Shown here: positions 14,101 through 26,100 of the stretch, one piece after another
Numbering within the stretch: the stretch's first letter is position 1
How the letters are laid out: the number at the start of each line of letters is the position of its first letter
Assembly: GCA_020091685.1 (NCBI GenBank)
Contig: CM034607.1
Location: forward strand, 27,198,145 to 27,262,144
DNA from: Lutjanus erythropterus
Lineage: Eukaryota; Chordata; Actinopteri; Lutjaniformes; Lutjanidae
Direction of reading: 5' to 3'
DNA: 64,000 bases
The notes under the pieces: model-generated
Database searches by the model: none
What the model saw: only the letters and a program-made list of their open reading frames with translations
Told to the model about the DNA's origin: nothing
Position numbers and translations under genes: made by a program

Positions 14101-17100
14101 TTAATTCATCTTTTAGTCTAAATATGTCTTCAAATTACGTGATTTGACTAAATTAAAATCTCAAAGAAAATCAATTTAGAAAACTTTACATTTAGAGACA
14201 TTTCTGCTTAAGAATCTGAAACCAGCAAATATTTATTTGTGTCTGGCAACTAGTCTAAAAAATTAGTACATTTTTACCATGGATTATACTGTCCCTGTTT
14301 ATTTTTTATAGTTTATTTAAGTTTATTAGCTCCAAATGGTTTTAAGTTATTCCTATTTCTTCTTTTCATCAGAAATTCAACAAAATAAAATATGGATATT
14401 GACTGGAAAAAGACAAAACTCTTAAAATGAGGCATAAAAAATTTATCAACGAACTATATGTTTTACACGTCACGCTCCTCTAAAGTGAGACAAAAAAAGA
14501 GACTCTTTTGATGTTGCTGTCGAGACAAATTTGACAGAAGTATCTACAGTAAGAGGACGGCACATTTTCAGGCTTATATAAAAACATACATAATACATCA
14601 TAAAAAATGTTCACAGGATCCCTTGTCGACTCCCGTGTGATGCCCTGAGAATCCGTTAATGAGACCAGAGATTAAAGCATTTCTTGTTGTTCACATGCGG
14701 AAATATTGATTCAAACTAGTCTTTCAAGAATACTTTACATGTACATATTGAGCCTTTATCCTGCATTAAAACATGTACGACAAAATTGATTCTGGGGACT
14801 ACAGCAATATTAAAACTCTGTTGACTGATGAAACTGTAGAACTAGATTAAAAGTGAAGACGAGCCAGAGCTGATTAGCATTATGAAAATGTAGATTTAGT
14901 CAAACATTGATACACTAAACAAACAACAAAAGATTATTCTACAGCCTGCAGATATCAAAGGGCTGGATCTTTAAATCCAACTAAATGAGGAAGGGACTCT
15001 CCAAAGGCTGCTTCTGTTTTTTTTTTTCTTTCCAATCTTTGAATCATTAGTCGGGGTATCTTTCTTTCTCAGCATGTGCCAACAACTTTAATGAAAATCC
15101 TTCTCGCCAATATTTGCTTCAGAGTGAACTAATCTCATCTGGGATATAATAATTAAACTCAATTTATTCCAGACTAAGACTAACTTCCTACTTTGGTTTA
15201 ATTAACAAGGATTTCTGTCGTCCACTGCAGAAATGAACATGAAAATTAAATGACAGGCCTGAAATTCAGACCTAATTATGTGTGGCATGCTTGTTTTATC
15301 TTCCGTCATGCTCAATTACCAAAACTATGATCGGTCAGGGGACCACCCACCATGTCCTGCAGCGTTGGCGACTGTGATCCACTCAAGAGACACGGAGTAT
15401 CCGCTTCCTTTGGTTTCCTGCGGGTCTTTCTGGATGCGGAGCAGCAGGACCTCCATGGTGTGGACTTTGTCCAGGACGTGCGAGACGCTGTGGAGGATGG
15501 TGAAAGGCTCCCCCATGTCTTCACTGAACAGCGGCTACGAGCACAGAATCAACAAATGCGATTATCTAAACAGGATAAACAGTCGACAGTGGGTCTGACT
15601 GCTGGCATTAATGTTAATATATTAAAATGTTTTCATACAAGAAAATGGCAGATTTTGTGATCGTCTAACCAGTCAGGGAAGAAGTAACCAGTTCATTTTA
15701 AAGTAGTAATAGCATACTATAAAAATACTCCATTACAACTTCTATTCCTGCATTGAAAGTGTTACTTAAATAAAAGTACACAAGTATGATCAGGGCCATG
15801 TACTTAATATATCTTTTTTATTTATAAGGCTGCAACTAATAATTAAATTAACCATGGATTATTATGTCCAACAAACAGTCTAAACCTCCAAATTATCCAG
15901 TTTAATGTAATTTAACCCTATAACTTTATTAACTTTAGTGAAACAACCTATAATTACTTAATATTTTGTACCTTATTTTATAATAAAATCATGTGTGCAT
16001 CAAATATGGTACAACCGCTGCATAAGATAATTTATTTGTGAATCCTTCAGTCATTATTCTATTGAATTTCACGAAGCAGTCTGCATTATTCCTACCACAA
16101 TCACAAATACTCTGTACAAACTAATTTAAGACTGAAACGTCATCTTAAGATGCATTTTTTCGTTGCGTTCGTTGTGTTTTTTATGCATCCTGCTCTCATT
16201 ATAATCACTTGTGTGTGGCAAACAGTTATGAGCAAGTGAGCACTTGCTAATAATTGTCTTTTTGTTGATGAAAATGTGAAATAAAATGTTTTACATATCA
16301 AATATGATACAAACAAAACATCATATATGTAAATCTTTGAATCTTTGCCATCTTTGAACTCAGCCTTTGTTTTCATCTCAAACAGACACCAGAAAAGTTT
16401 CACGACTGCATCTTGCACAGTTGTGACGCTTTAAAAACCTGGCAAAGTACTGAAGACGAATTCTGGGTTAGTTCCTGCGTCTCCAGGACCACATTTTGTC
16501 ATGATGACACAAACACAGACTCACAATTTGAAAACGATACCAGCCACACTCTGTTGTGGCTGGTAAATACCCCTTATTCCGTGATAAAAATTGAAGATTT
16601 ATCCTTGCATATCCTTTTACTGTAAGAAAACATAAAAGGTTAACGGTCATAAAGATTAACTGCTGTATGAACGCTAATGTAGCAATAAAATATGCTTTAA
16701 TAAAAGGCCACGGCATTAAATGTAACCATCAAATAGATTTAAATGGTTTATACTGCCTTACAGAAAGGAGGTATTTGTCTTTATTTTATCCATAAAATAT
16801 TTATTCAAACTAGTATTTCCAAATCAGCGTCTACAGTTGTCTGGTTGAAGAAGGTGATGTGATGCTGAGAAGCCCGACTTGAACGCGACGGCATAAATAG
16901 ATCAGGTTTATGAGTCAGTTTATTACCGGTTTCTTTACAAGACAAACAAAAATGAGAGATGCAGTATGGCTTGGCTGGGATCCCTGAGTGCTGAAACTTA
17001 AAATCAGAACATTTAACGTCACTGACTGGAGGGCTTTAATCTTCATTTTAAATTCTACTCTTGAACTTTGCTTTCAGAAATGCATCAAGTGTGCTTGTTC

Positions 17101-20100
17101 AGAGAGTGAACTCTCATTTGTAGATAATCCCAAGTGCACGTCTGTTAACAGGATGAAGTGTGCAAAGACTCGTCTTATCAAAGACTTCATCCTTCACTAC
17201 TATAAGTCAGGGCCAGCGGAGCTTTTCAAACACAGAAAGGGTTTCTAAAGCTTGAATTTGTATGACAGATGAAAAATGATTCTTTCAACACGATTCTGTG
17301 CTAAATTTAACAACATTTCATAATGCAAAAGGACATTTATAGACAATACATTTTGATCCCTTTAAATAAACTGCCTATAAATACACTTTACATACAGTGC
17401 TTTCAGTTTTGCGTACAGTACTTCAACTACTATTTATAGCAGGGCTGCAACATATGGTAAAAAAAAAGTCATAGTGTGATTATTTTGATTGAAATATTTG
17501 CATTACAATTTTCATTTTTAGTGAAAAATAACAATAATCATGATGATGTGATATTTGTTGGTGTCTGTATCAAAAAAACGTGTTTTCTTTCATCTGGAGA
17601 ACAAGATTTTTAGGACAAGGTGTCTCTGCAGCACTACAGTACTTCATTATGATGCTGTTTTGTCACACATTTTTCCTTTTCAGTTCAAAAAGTGGATCAG
17701 ATCACTCCAGTTCTGAGGTATTTTACACTGGCTTCCTGTCTGATTTTAAAATACTGCTGTTGGTTTATAAAGTCCTGAATGTTTTAGGGCCAAAATTTAT
17801 TTCTGATCTTTTGCTATGTTATGAACCATCCAGACCACTCAGGTCGTCTGGGACAGGTCTACTTTCTGTCCCCAAATTCAAAATGAAACATGGAGAAGCA
17901 GCACTCAGTTTTTATGCACCACATAACTGAAACAAACTCCCAGAAAACTGCAGGTCTGCTGGAATTCTCAGTTCTTTTAAATCAAGGTTGAAGACTTTTC
18001 TGTTTTCCTCTGCCTTTCATTAAACCAGATATGTGGCTTTTGAATTCTTTTCTTAAATTGCACTGTAACTTTAACTTTCCAGTCTTTTTTTTTTTCCATG
18101 TAATTCTTTCAGTTTTATTGAAATGGATTTTTATATTGCCTTATGTTCCTTTTTCATTTTGTCTTGATCCCTTTTATGTTTTATATAAATCAGTTTGAAT
18201 TCCCTTGTTGTTGAAATGTGCTATACAAATAAAATTGCCTTGGCGTACTTCATTTAAAGTTGTGGTAGACAAAAAAAACATTCCGGCATCAATGAGCAAA
18301 AATTCCATAATAACCTTTCAGCACATTGTCAATCAAGTGGTTTGGCTCCGTTTTCAGGCTTTAGGAAATCTGGCCCATGATGGTAGATTAAAACCTGCTA
18401 AAACCTGCAACATGCTCAGCCCAGGAGTTTGTCAGCTCACTTGTTACTTTTAACATCAGTTGTGTTCAGTCACATCTATCGCGGGGATTTTGCTGTGGAC
18501 CTAGAGGACTGGGCGGAGCTGAGACACAGAGCCGACAGACAGCTGCTCAGAGCCGGGGAGCTCTGCAGGAGAGGGTCAGTGGCAGAGTGGAGCTTCTGGA
18601 AGAAGCACCAGGGTCACTCTGCTGCTGACTCCTTTATCAGCAGGAGGAGAGCTCAGGGTGTTTCAAACCTTTGCGATTAAAAAGCGGATTTATTTTCACT
18701 CCTGCTCCTCAACCCTTCTGCAGCGGCAGTCCACGAAGAAATCGCTGACCCACCGACCGGCCAGATGAGAACACAGCGTTTGTTTTTTAAACTTTTGGGA
18801 TTAAAATTTATCTTCAAGTTTGCTTATAAACCTGTGTGCAGCAGCGACCATGGAGAAGCTGATTGCACTATTTACAGTAAAATAATTAGCGTTTCTATCC
18901 ATGTTGACTGCTAACTGGAGGAGAAATGTAGTTGAAAGTCACGAAAGAATCGACTTCTCTGGTGAGTACTTACACACAAACATACACACACAGCTGATGT
19001 CTGTGGGTCCGTGCTCGCTTATGATTGATTAATAGTAATTAACCAAATAATACATTAAATCAGTCAGGTTAGGAACCCATAGGCAGGGTGTAAATTTTAC
19101 TTTTTTGCCAGCCAAATGGCTAGTGAATGTTTAAATTTTCATAGCCATTCATCAGAATACCATTGTTTTTTGGCTGGTGAGTGAAGTAAATCTACCAGCC
19201 AACTTGTGTATTTTACCAGTATTTAGCTGGTGCCAGGTGCTAATCGTGCACCCTGCCAAAAGGTTTATGCATAGTTCTCCTTGTTACATTTAGCGTTGCT
19301 TGAAAAATGACCAGTGCATTTTGACTGTAGCTTAAGTTCTACCTGAAAAATTAGTGCATTTCCTGGGATTCACAGGAGAGAAAATGTCTCATTTGTGGGG
19401 AAAAATAGCAGTGCCGACAGCACATGCATGTGGGATGAACTCATAATATGTGAGTGTTCATCATAATGAAATAGCATGTCACCCAGTGCAACAGTGTGAC
19501 TCACTGATGTGTTTTAATAGTTTTTGGACAATAAGCGGAGCTCTATTGCACAGAGGAAAAGATATATATCAGGCTTTGGATACACAAATAGTACTTAGAT
19601 CAATTTATTGTTTGTTGTCAGTCTATTCATGGGCTTTGTTGACAGAGAGATTGAGTAAAATATCACCAGCATTATCTTTCAAATATTTTACCAGCCACCC
19701 AAGGTTTTTAGAAATGAGACAAATACGTTGGTGTCTGCTGGCACACACAAACCTATTTGTCACTGTCATAATTAATCACCTTTTTTAATAACTAATAGAG
19801 CTCTTGTGGGACCTTGACTGTGTTACTTTGTGACTCAACGATTATTTCACCAGTTGCTGAGAAATCTGGCTTTGGACACTCATTTTCAAAACATCACTTA
19901 TCTTCCCCCAGTCTTGATCTCATTTTGATATTACAGGAAGTGTCAGTTACAAATGCGTAAAAACAGTGTTTGTGAGGCCAAAAAGCAGATGACTGAGCGG
20001 CACTGTTATTGAAGCAATTCATACTGACATATTCAGCATAATGAAAATGTACATTTTGTGTAATTATCTGTCAGTTTTGACTAATTTTAAGCTTAGATCA

Positions 20101-23100
20101 ATTTGTGGAGATAAGATATAAGTGATCTCTGTGTAAGAGAGTTACTGATAAGTCAAACTAGCACATTCAATCAGTGTTGTTGCAGTTCCATTATTCACCA
20201 ATAGAGGTCAATAAAAAGTCATATATTAGTTACACACTTTTACCTTCACACTGACAGCTGGATTACTTTGCAACTAATATACAGTACTTAAAAATGCTAT
20301 AAAAGAAGACAGATTTTGTAATTCATGTAATAACAACTGTCTATGGGAAGAAAATAATGTTTAGTCTGAAATTAAAAACAAATAAGTGTTGAGAAAAGAA
20401 GGAAGTACCTGCCAAAATAAAATACTTTGTACGCCATCCATTTATGTTTAAACTAAGATTGCGGACTGATAAACCAAGGTGTATACAGGTGTATATTTGA
20501 CTGATGTCCTGCCTCTCTTTAAATGACTTAGTTTGTGCTAAAGATTTATTTAGGTTGTTTGCCACTGTGCTGCTTTTTAGTTTTACGTTTGTACTCCATC
20601 CAATGATGTGTGGCCTAGAGTAAATGAAGTATTTCAAATTTCAAAAATCTCTCATCAAAATCATGGAAGATTTGCGTGTTAGACGAAGCAGTAAACCCAG
20701 CTGTTATTAAGGTTGTCAAAAATATTGATTCTTTTTTAATACAGACTGCAGGACAGTAAAACCAGACAGTGTTCAGTGATTTTTTCTGTATCAGCACTGT
20801 GTGCAGGCTGGAAAAAAAAAAGTTTCTTTTGTGTGCCTACGACCTTCTAAAATGTTGGTATCTAAAGAGGCATCAAGTATCTTTTTTTAATTTAAGTTTA
20901 AAAGTCTGGTATCGTGACAACTGGAGTTGTTATACTTACCTCCCACTTCATATGGGTGCCGTCTCCCCTCTTGCCGGTGCGGAGGAGGTACAGTCGGCCG
21001 GTGCCGTCAGAGAGAGCCGCCCAGGTCGCTGAGGTGAGGCTGAGAGATGCACAAAGACGGTCCTCACACTGGCTGGAGTCAGCAGTGATTCGATAAACCT
21101 CCCTCGGCTTCCCCAGGGCGGTGTCCTGGATTCACAACACAACAGATGTCAGTACTAGGGCAGGGTAACGGCCAAGAACTCTTAAGATATTGGTGCCTGT
21201 AGCGATACCTTGACTTTGGTAAACAAAAAAAAATCAATTGGAACAAAAATCTTTTTTAACAAAATAAAAATTACAGCTCACATTATGATAAAAACCCTTA
21301 GTTTTATTTTTCAGCTTGTTTTTACACACTCAAATCAGTTCCATGACATAAAAACGTAAATCTATTTACCAAGACAGACAGATGTAACTGTTTCAACATC
21401 AATCTAATGTTTGTTTGATTGATTCACATCTGCGAGGATTAAATTCGACTGTGCTGGTGGATAGAGATGTTTTCTTCATTAATTAATTAAGATTATTAAT
21501 TTGATCAATATCTCAAACTCCAAAGTGACATCTAGTAATTGTTTGTGTTGTCTGACCAACAGTCCAAAACTCAAAGACTTCAATTTACTGTCATATAATA
21601 AAGAAAAGCAGTGAATCTTCACATTTGAGAGTCTGGAGTCAGAAAAAATGGCTTCTTTTCTAGAAAAGTGACCCAAAAGATAAATCAGTTCTCTAAAAAG
21701 TTGTTATTTAATTTTATGTTTATTAATTAATAGATTAATCGACTATGAAAATGAAAATAATCATTAGCTTCAGCCCTAAAACAAAGAAAAGTGTCATATA
21801 ATTCCATTATTCCATGCACATTATAATCCAACATACATGGTTTTAGATTAGATTTGCTGTCATCTAAGAGGAATTTCCTCAGTTAAGAATAGGCAGACCC
21901 TGTACTAAATTCAAAATGACTTCCAGAAAATGGCAGCACCACTGCTGTTTGGTTCGTTCAGCAATGACAATAAGATGTGGAACAACACGAACAAAATATG
22001 ATGACCGACACGCTACTCAAACCATATGAAGACGCTTTAAATTTCCTGCACTACGTACTAAAGGGTATATATATCGACAGCCAAGACGATTAATTTTAAC
22101 TCTAGTTAGGATTCTGAGATAAGATAGGACACAGCCACGGGTTTAGGAAGTGGTTCTGCAGTAGGAGGATAGGATTTTTCCTTTCCTGGAAATTTAAGTT
22201 AAGATAGGACAAGCAGTTAGGAAATGAGGCCCCAACACTCACAAGGTAGAGCGCCAACATCATTCCACAAATACCAATTATCTCAAAAAGCCACATAATC
22301 GGCTGAACAATTAATGGCCTGACTGATTTATCGGTCTATCACTAACTAAAACTAAGGAAAAGATTGTTGTGTAATATAAAATCAGTGATATATCTGTTTT
22401 TACTGGTGACAAAACTATCACATTATATCCTCTGAGCAGTTGAGTCATGATTCACAAAGACTCAAACAGACGGACTTAATAAAGAGACGGCTTTGAAATA
22501 CAGGGGAAGAGAAAGGTCACCGCTTTCATACTGAATGGAGCACTCTGATCCCACGAGGAAAGTCTGCGATTAACATCTGATACAAACACAATTTCACAGA
22601 CACGAACCTTCGACATAAAACCTGAACAGCAGGGAAACAAAACGTTCATCAAGGGGAGACAAAGTTTCTAAGCGTCACATGTCCGCCCATGTGGCTTTGC
22701 TTCACATGTGATTCATGACTCTCAGAGCCTTATTAGTAATAGACAGATATGCCGCCACCACATGAGCATCAATTACTCATCGTGTGAAGTAACAGGTTTT
22801 CTAAGGGACTCTGCAGCAGCTGCCCTGTTGTTGCCATGGAGCGTGACACTGCGAATCATATCACTACCTAATGCATGATGCACCTTTGAGATCATTCTCT
22901 CCGGCATCTGCGTCGTTAATGCCCCCGAACAGAGCGTGTGAGGCACCCCTGTACAATGTGCCGGGTGACAGAACCCCGCAAATGTACGTAAAAAGGCTTG
23001 GCAGGGACGATAATTATCATGTGATGATTGTAATTAGAATTTGAGCGACACATTTTCATAAAGAGTCATTTAATGATGCTGCTGAAAGCCAGAAATACTG

Positions 23101-26100
23101 TCTCACAGGATCATAGACTGATGATCATCATTCAGGCCTGTTTAGACATAAAAAAAAAAAAAAACGCAGATGAGGCACCAATTATGTCTAATCATGGTCA
23201 ATAATGTCTCAGACATAAAAGAAGTCATCACTGAAAAGGTCACTGGGCTGATTTTGATCCTTGCTTCAGGTTCTGGGTATCAGCAGGCGTGGGAGGGCTA
23301 CTTAAAAAAAAAGTATTCCAGTATAGTTACTAATTACCTGCTTAAAAACGTAGTCAGTAACGTATCACAGTATAAAAGTATTTAACTCGATTACTGCGCA
23401 TTACTTTTGGATTACCTAAATATTAAATATGGTGAAATTGTTTGGCCTGATATAGAGTTTTTAGGGCTGCAGCTAAGGATTATTTTCATCACTGGTTAAT
23501 CTGTCGATCATTTTCTCCACAAATCAATTAGTTGTTTGGTCCATAAAATGTCAAAAATGTTGATCAAAGCTCAAGACGACGTCCTTAAATGTCTTGTTTT
23601 CTCCACAATCCAAAGTTTACTGTCAAAGAGGAGTAAAGAAACCAGAAAATATTCACATTTAAGAAGCAAAAAAATCAGAGCATTTTGATTTTTTTTTTAC
23701 TGAAAAATGATTAATCGATCTTGTCAATAAAATAGTGCGCTGTCGGCAATGAAATAACGTGGAACACACAGACGTATTTCTTCTGTTTAATGACAACCAT
23801 TTTCTCAGTTAATCAATAACTTGTTTGGTCCATAAAATGACAGAAAATGGTGAAAAATGTCAATCAAAGCTCAAGATGACAACCTTGAATGTCTTGTTTT
23901 GTCCACAACTCAAAAATATTCAGATTACTGTCACAGAGGAGTAAAGAAACCAGAAAATATTCACATTTAAGAGGCTGAAAACAAAAGAGATTAATTGCAA
24001 ATTGATTTAATAGTCGATTAATTGTTGCAGCTCTAAGTGTTTTATGGTCGCTGTTAGGTTTATAAATTTGTCCAGCTGTTCCTTCTTCTGTTGTGCACAG
24101 TTAATTGATTGATTGATTGATTTAAAGACAAAAAACAGTGAATTTTCCACCCAGGGAAGCATTTTTTTTTCACTTGAGACCATGATAATGAATTGACAAC
24201 TGTGTGTGCACACATTTATCATTCTTTATTTTAAAGCTGTAATCCTGCTACTAATCCCCATTTTTACTAAACGTATCTGTAATCAGATTACATCTTTTTA
24301 TTTGTCTAGATTATGTACTCCCATTACATGTTATCTGTTACTTCCCAAGGCCGGGTATCAGACAATTATCACCACAGACATACAAGAGCTCATCCAAAAC
24401 TTCCAAAAAAGCCTTAGACAGAGCAGCCAGTTATTCTGACGAGTCAAATCAGTACTGCATAGATATTTGTTCTTGATGTCATCTGCCAGAAATGCATCAT
24501 GGGCTGATGCTGCTGTTACACAAGTATTTGGTCACCACCTGCTGGTGTGTCAGATGCATTAAAGCCGACCAACAATTCCACTGTCACAGCATCAGAATCA
24601 TAACCGACTCATTTTATATAAGGACTAAATGTACAGGAACTGAGCTCACAGACTGGTGGAGGAGCATGTTGACAGGTTGGTAATGATAAATGTAAACAGG
24701 TCAACGTTTTACTGCATTTCAAATACAAATAGGTGTCAAAAGTACACACATTCTTTACTCAAATAGAAGTACAGATACTTATGTAAGTGGAAGTACTGAT
24801 TCAACTTCTTTTCTCCAGTAAAAGTGAAAAAGTACAGGCTCTGAAATGCACTCAAAGTATAAAAGTAAAACGTATCCCTCTTTGTCTGTTGTCCTGTTAT
24901 TTCTTTTACATTTTTTGTTGTGTTACATCTTGTGTGTCTTCTTAGGTCTTTTACATCTTGTTTCAGCTTTTGCGTTTTGTTACCTCTTTTCATCTTCTTA
25001 CGTCTTTTTCATTTTCTTACATCTTTTACATAGTTTGTCTTATGTCTTTTTCGTCTCGTTATGTAGGTCATACGTGAAATGCACTGACAGATACACAAAG
25101 GTATCATGTTTTCTTTGTGTTATTATCCATTTAGGTTTGAAATCACTCTTACTCTTAGGAAGGTGGTGCACAACAATGCAAAATAATAGTAACCAATAAT
25201 TCCTCTCAAATGCATTAAAATGAAAGTAACAGGCTTTTTTTAGATACCTAAAATTCTACTGAAGTAAAGTAAAGAATTGTGTGTACTTTGTTACTTGCCA
25301 CCTCTGCAAATACATAAAGAGTTGTCAGGATCAAGGACCTCCAGGAAAAACTAGGGGGATTTAAAATCTTACCAGGGTGACGGTGAGACTGAGAACCCGT
25401 CCTTTGCAGTCCACAAACAGAACGCTGTCTTCATACCAAGGGTCTAAGTGGAGGTAGTTGTACATGCCAAAAGCACGCATGTGTTCCAGGGTGTACTGAG
25501 TATCCTTCAGCTTAACTTCCTCCACAGCTGCAGTAGGAATTAAAAAGCAAAAGGTTAGAATAAGACAATATTTATTTTCCAATCATCTTTTATAAAGTAC
25601 TGTAAGAGTAAAAGTACTGTAACTAATGTTACACAATTAAAGGAGAAATATATAGCAATTGTGCATCCAAAAACAGTATATTACATAGGTTGAAATCCTA
25701 TTTAATATACAGTCTGGTTGAAGCGAGTTATTTCCGCCCCCTCCTCCCAAGAGAAGATGTAGTTGGATGGGATCACAGGAGTTGGTATCTTTTCTTTTAA
25801 ACATCCACCGCAGTAAATGAAAATCTATGCATGAAATCTATGTCTCAGGCAGAACTTAAGTTCATGAACAAGGCAATGTTTTAAAGTTTTATTCATGTTA
25901 TGTTTAGTCATGTTTGCTGATGTTGCTGCTCACTCTCTGACTCACTCGACATACCCTGTGTTTTCCTGGAAGTTAAAGCAACTAGCTGCAAGTAGGAAAC
26001 TGTTACCACTGAATAAATTACAGATTTTTCTGGGTTTGACCATTTCTGGAAACATTTAGTTTAATGTAAATAGACAACTTAACACTGCCACTCCTCCAAA

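Noticed and set aside
17580-17930. 116-codon open frame that could look like a new protein
   Set aside because: Its C-terminal part is the reverse transcriptase end of an L2-type LINE, cut by a TGA where tryptophan is expected.
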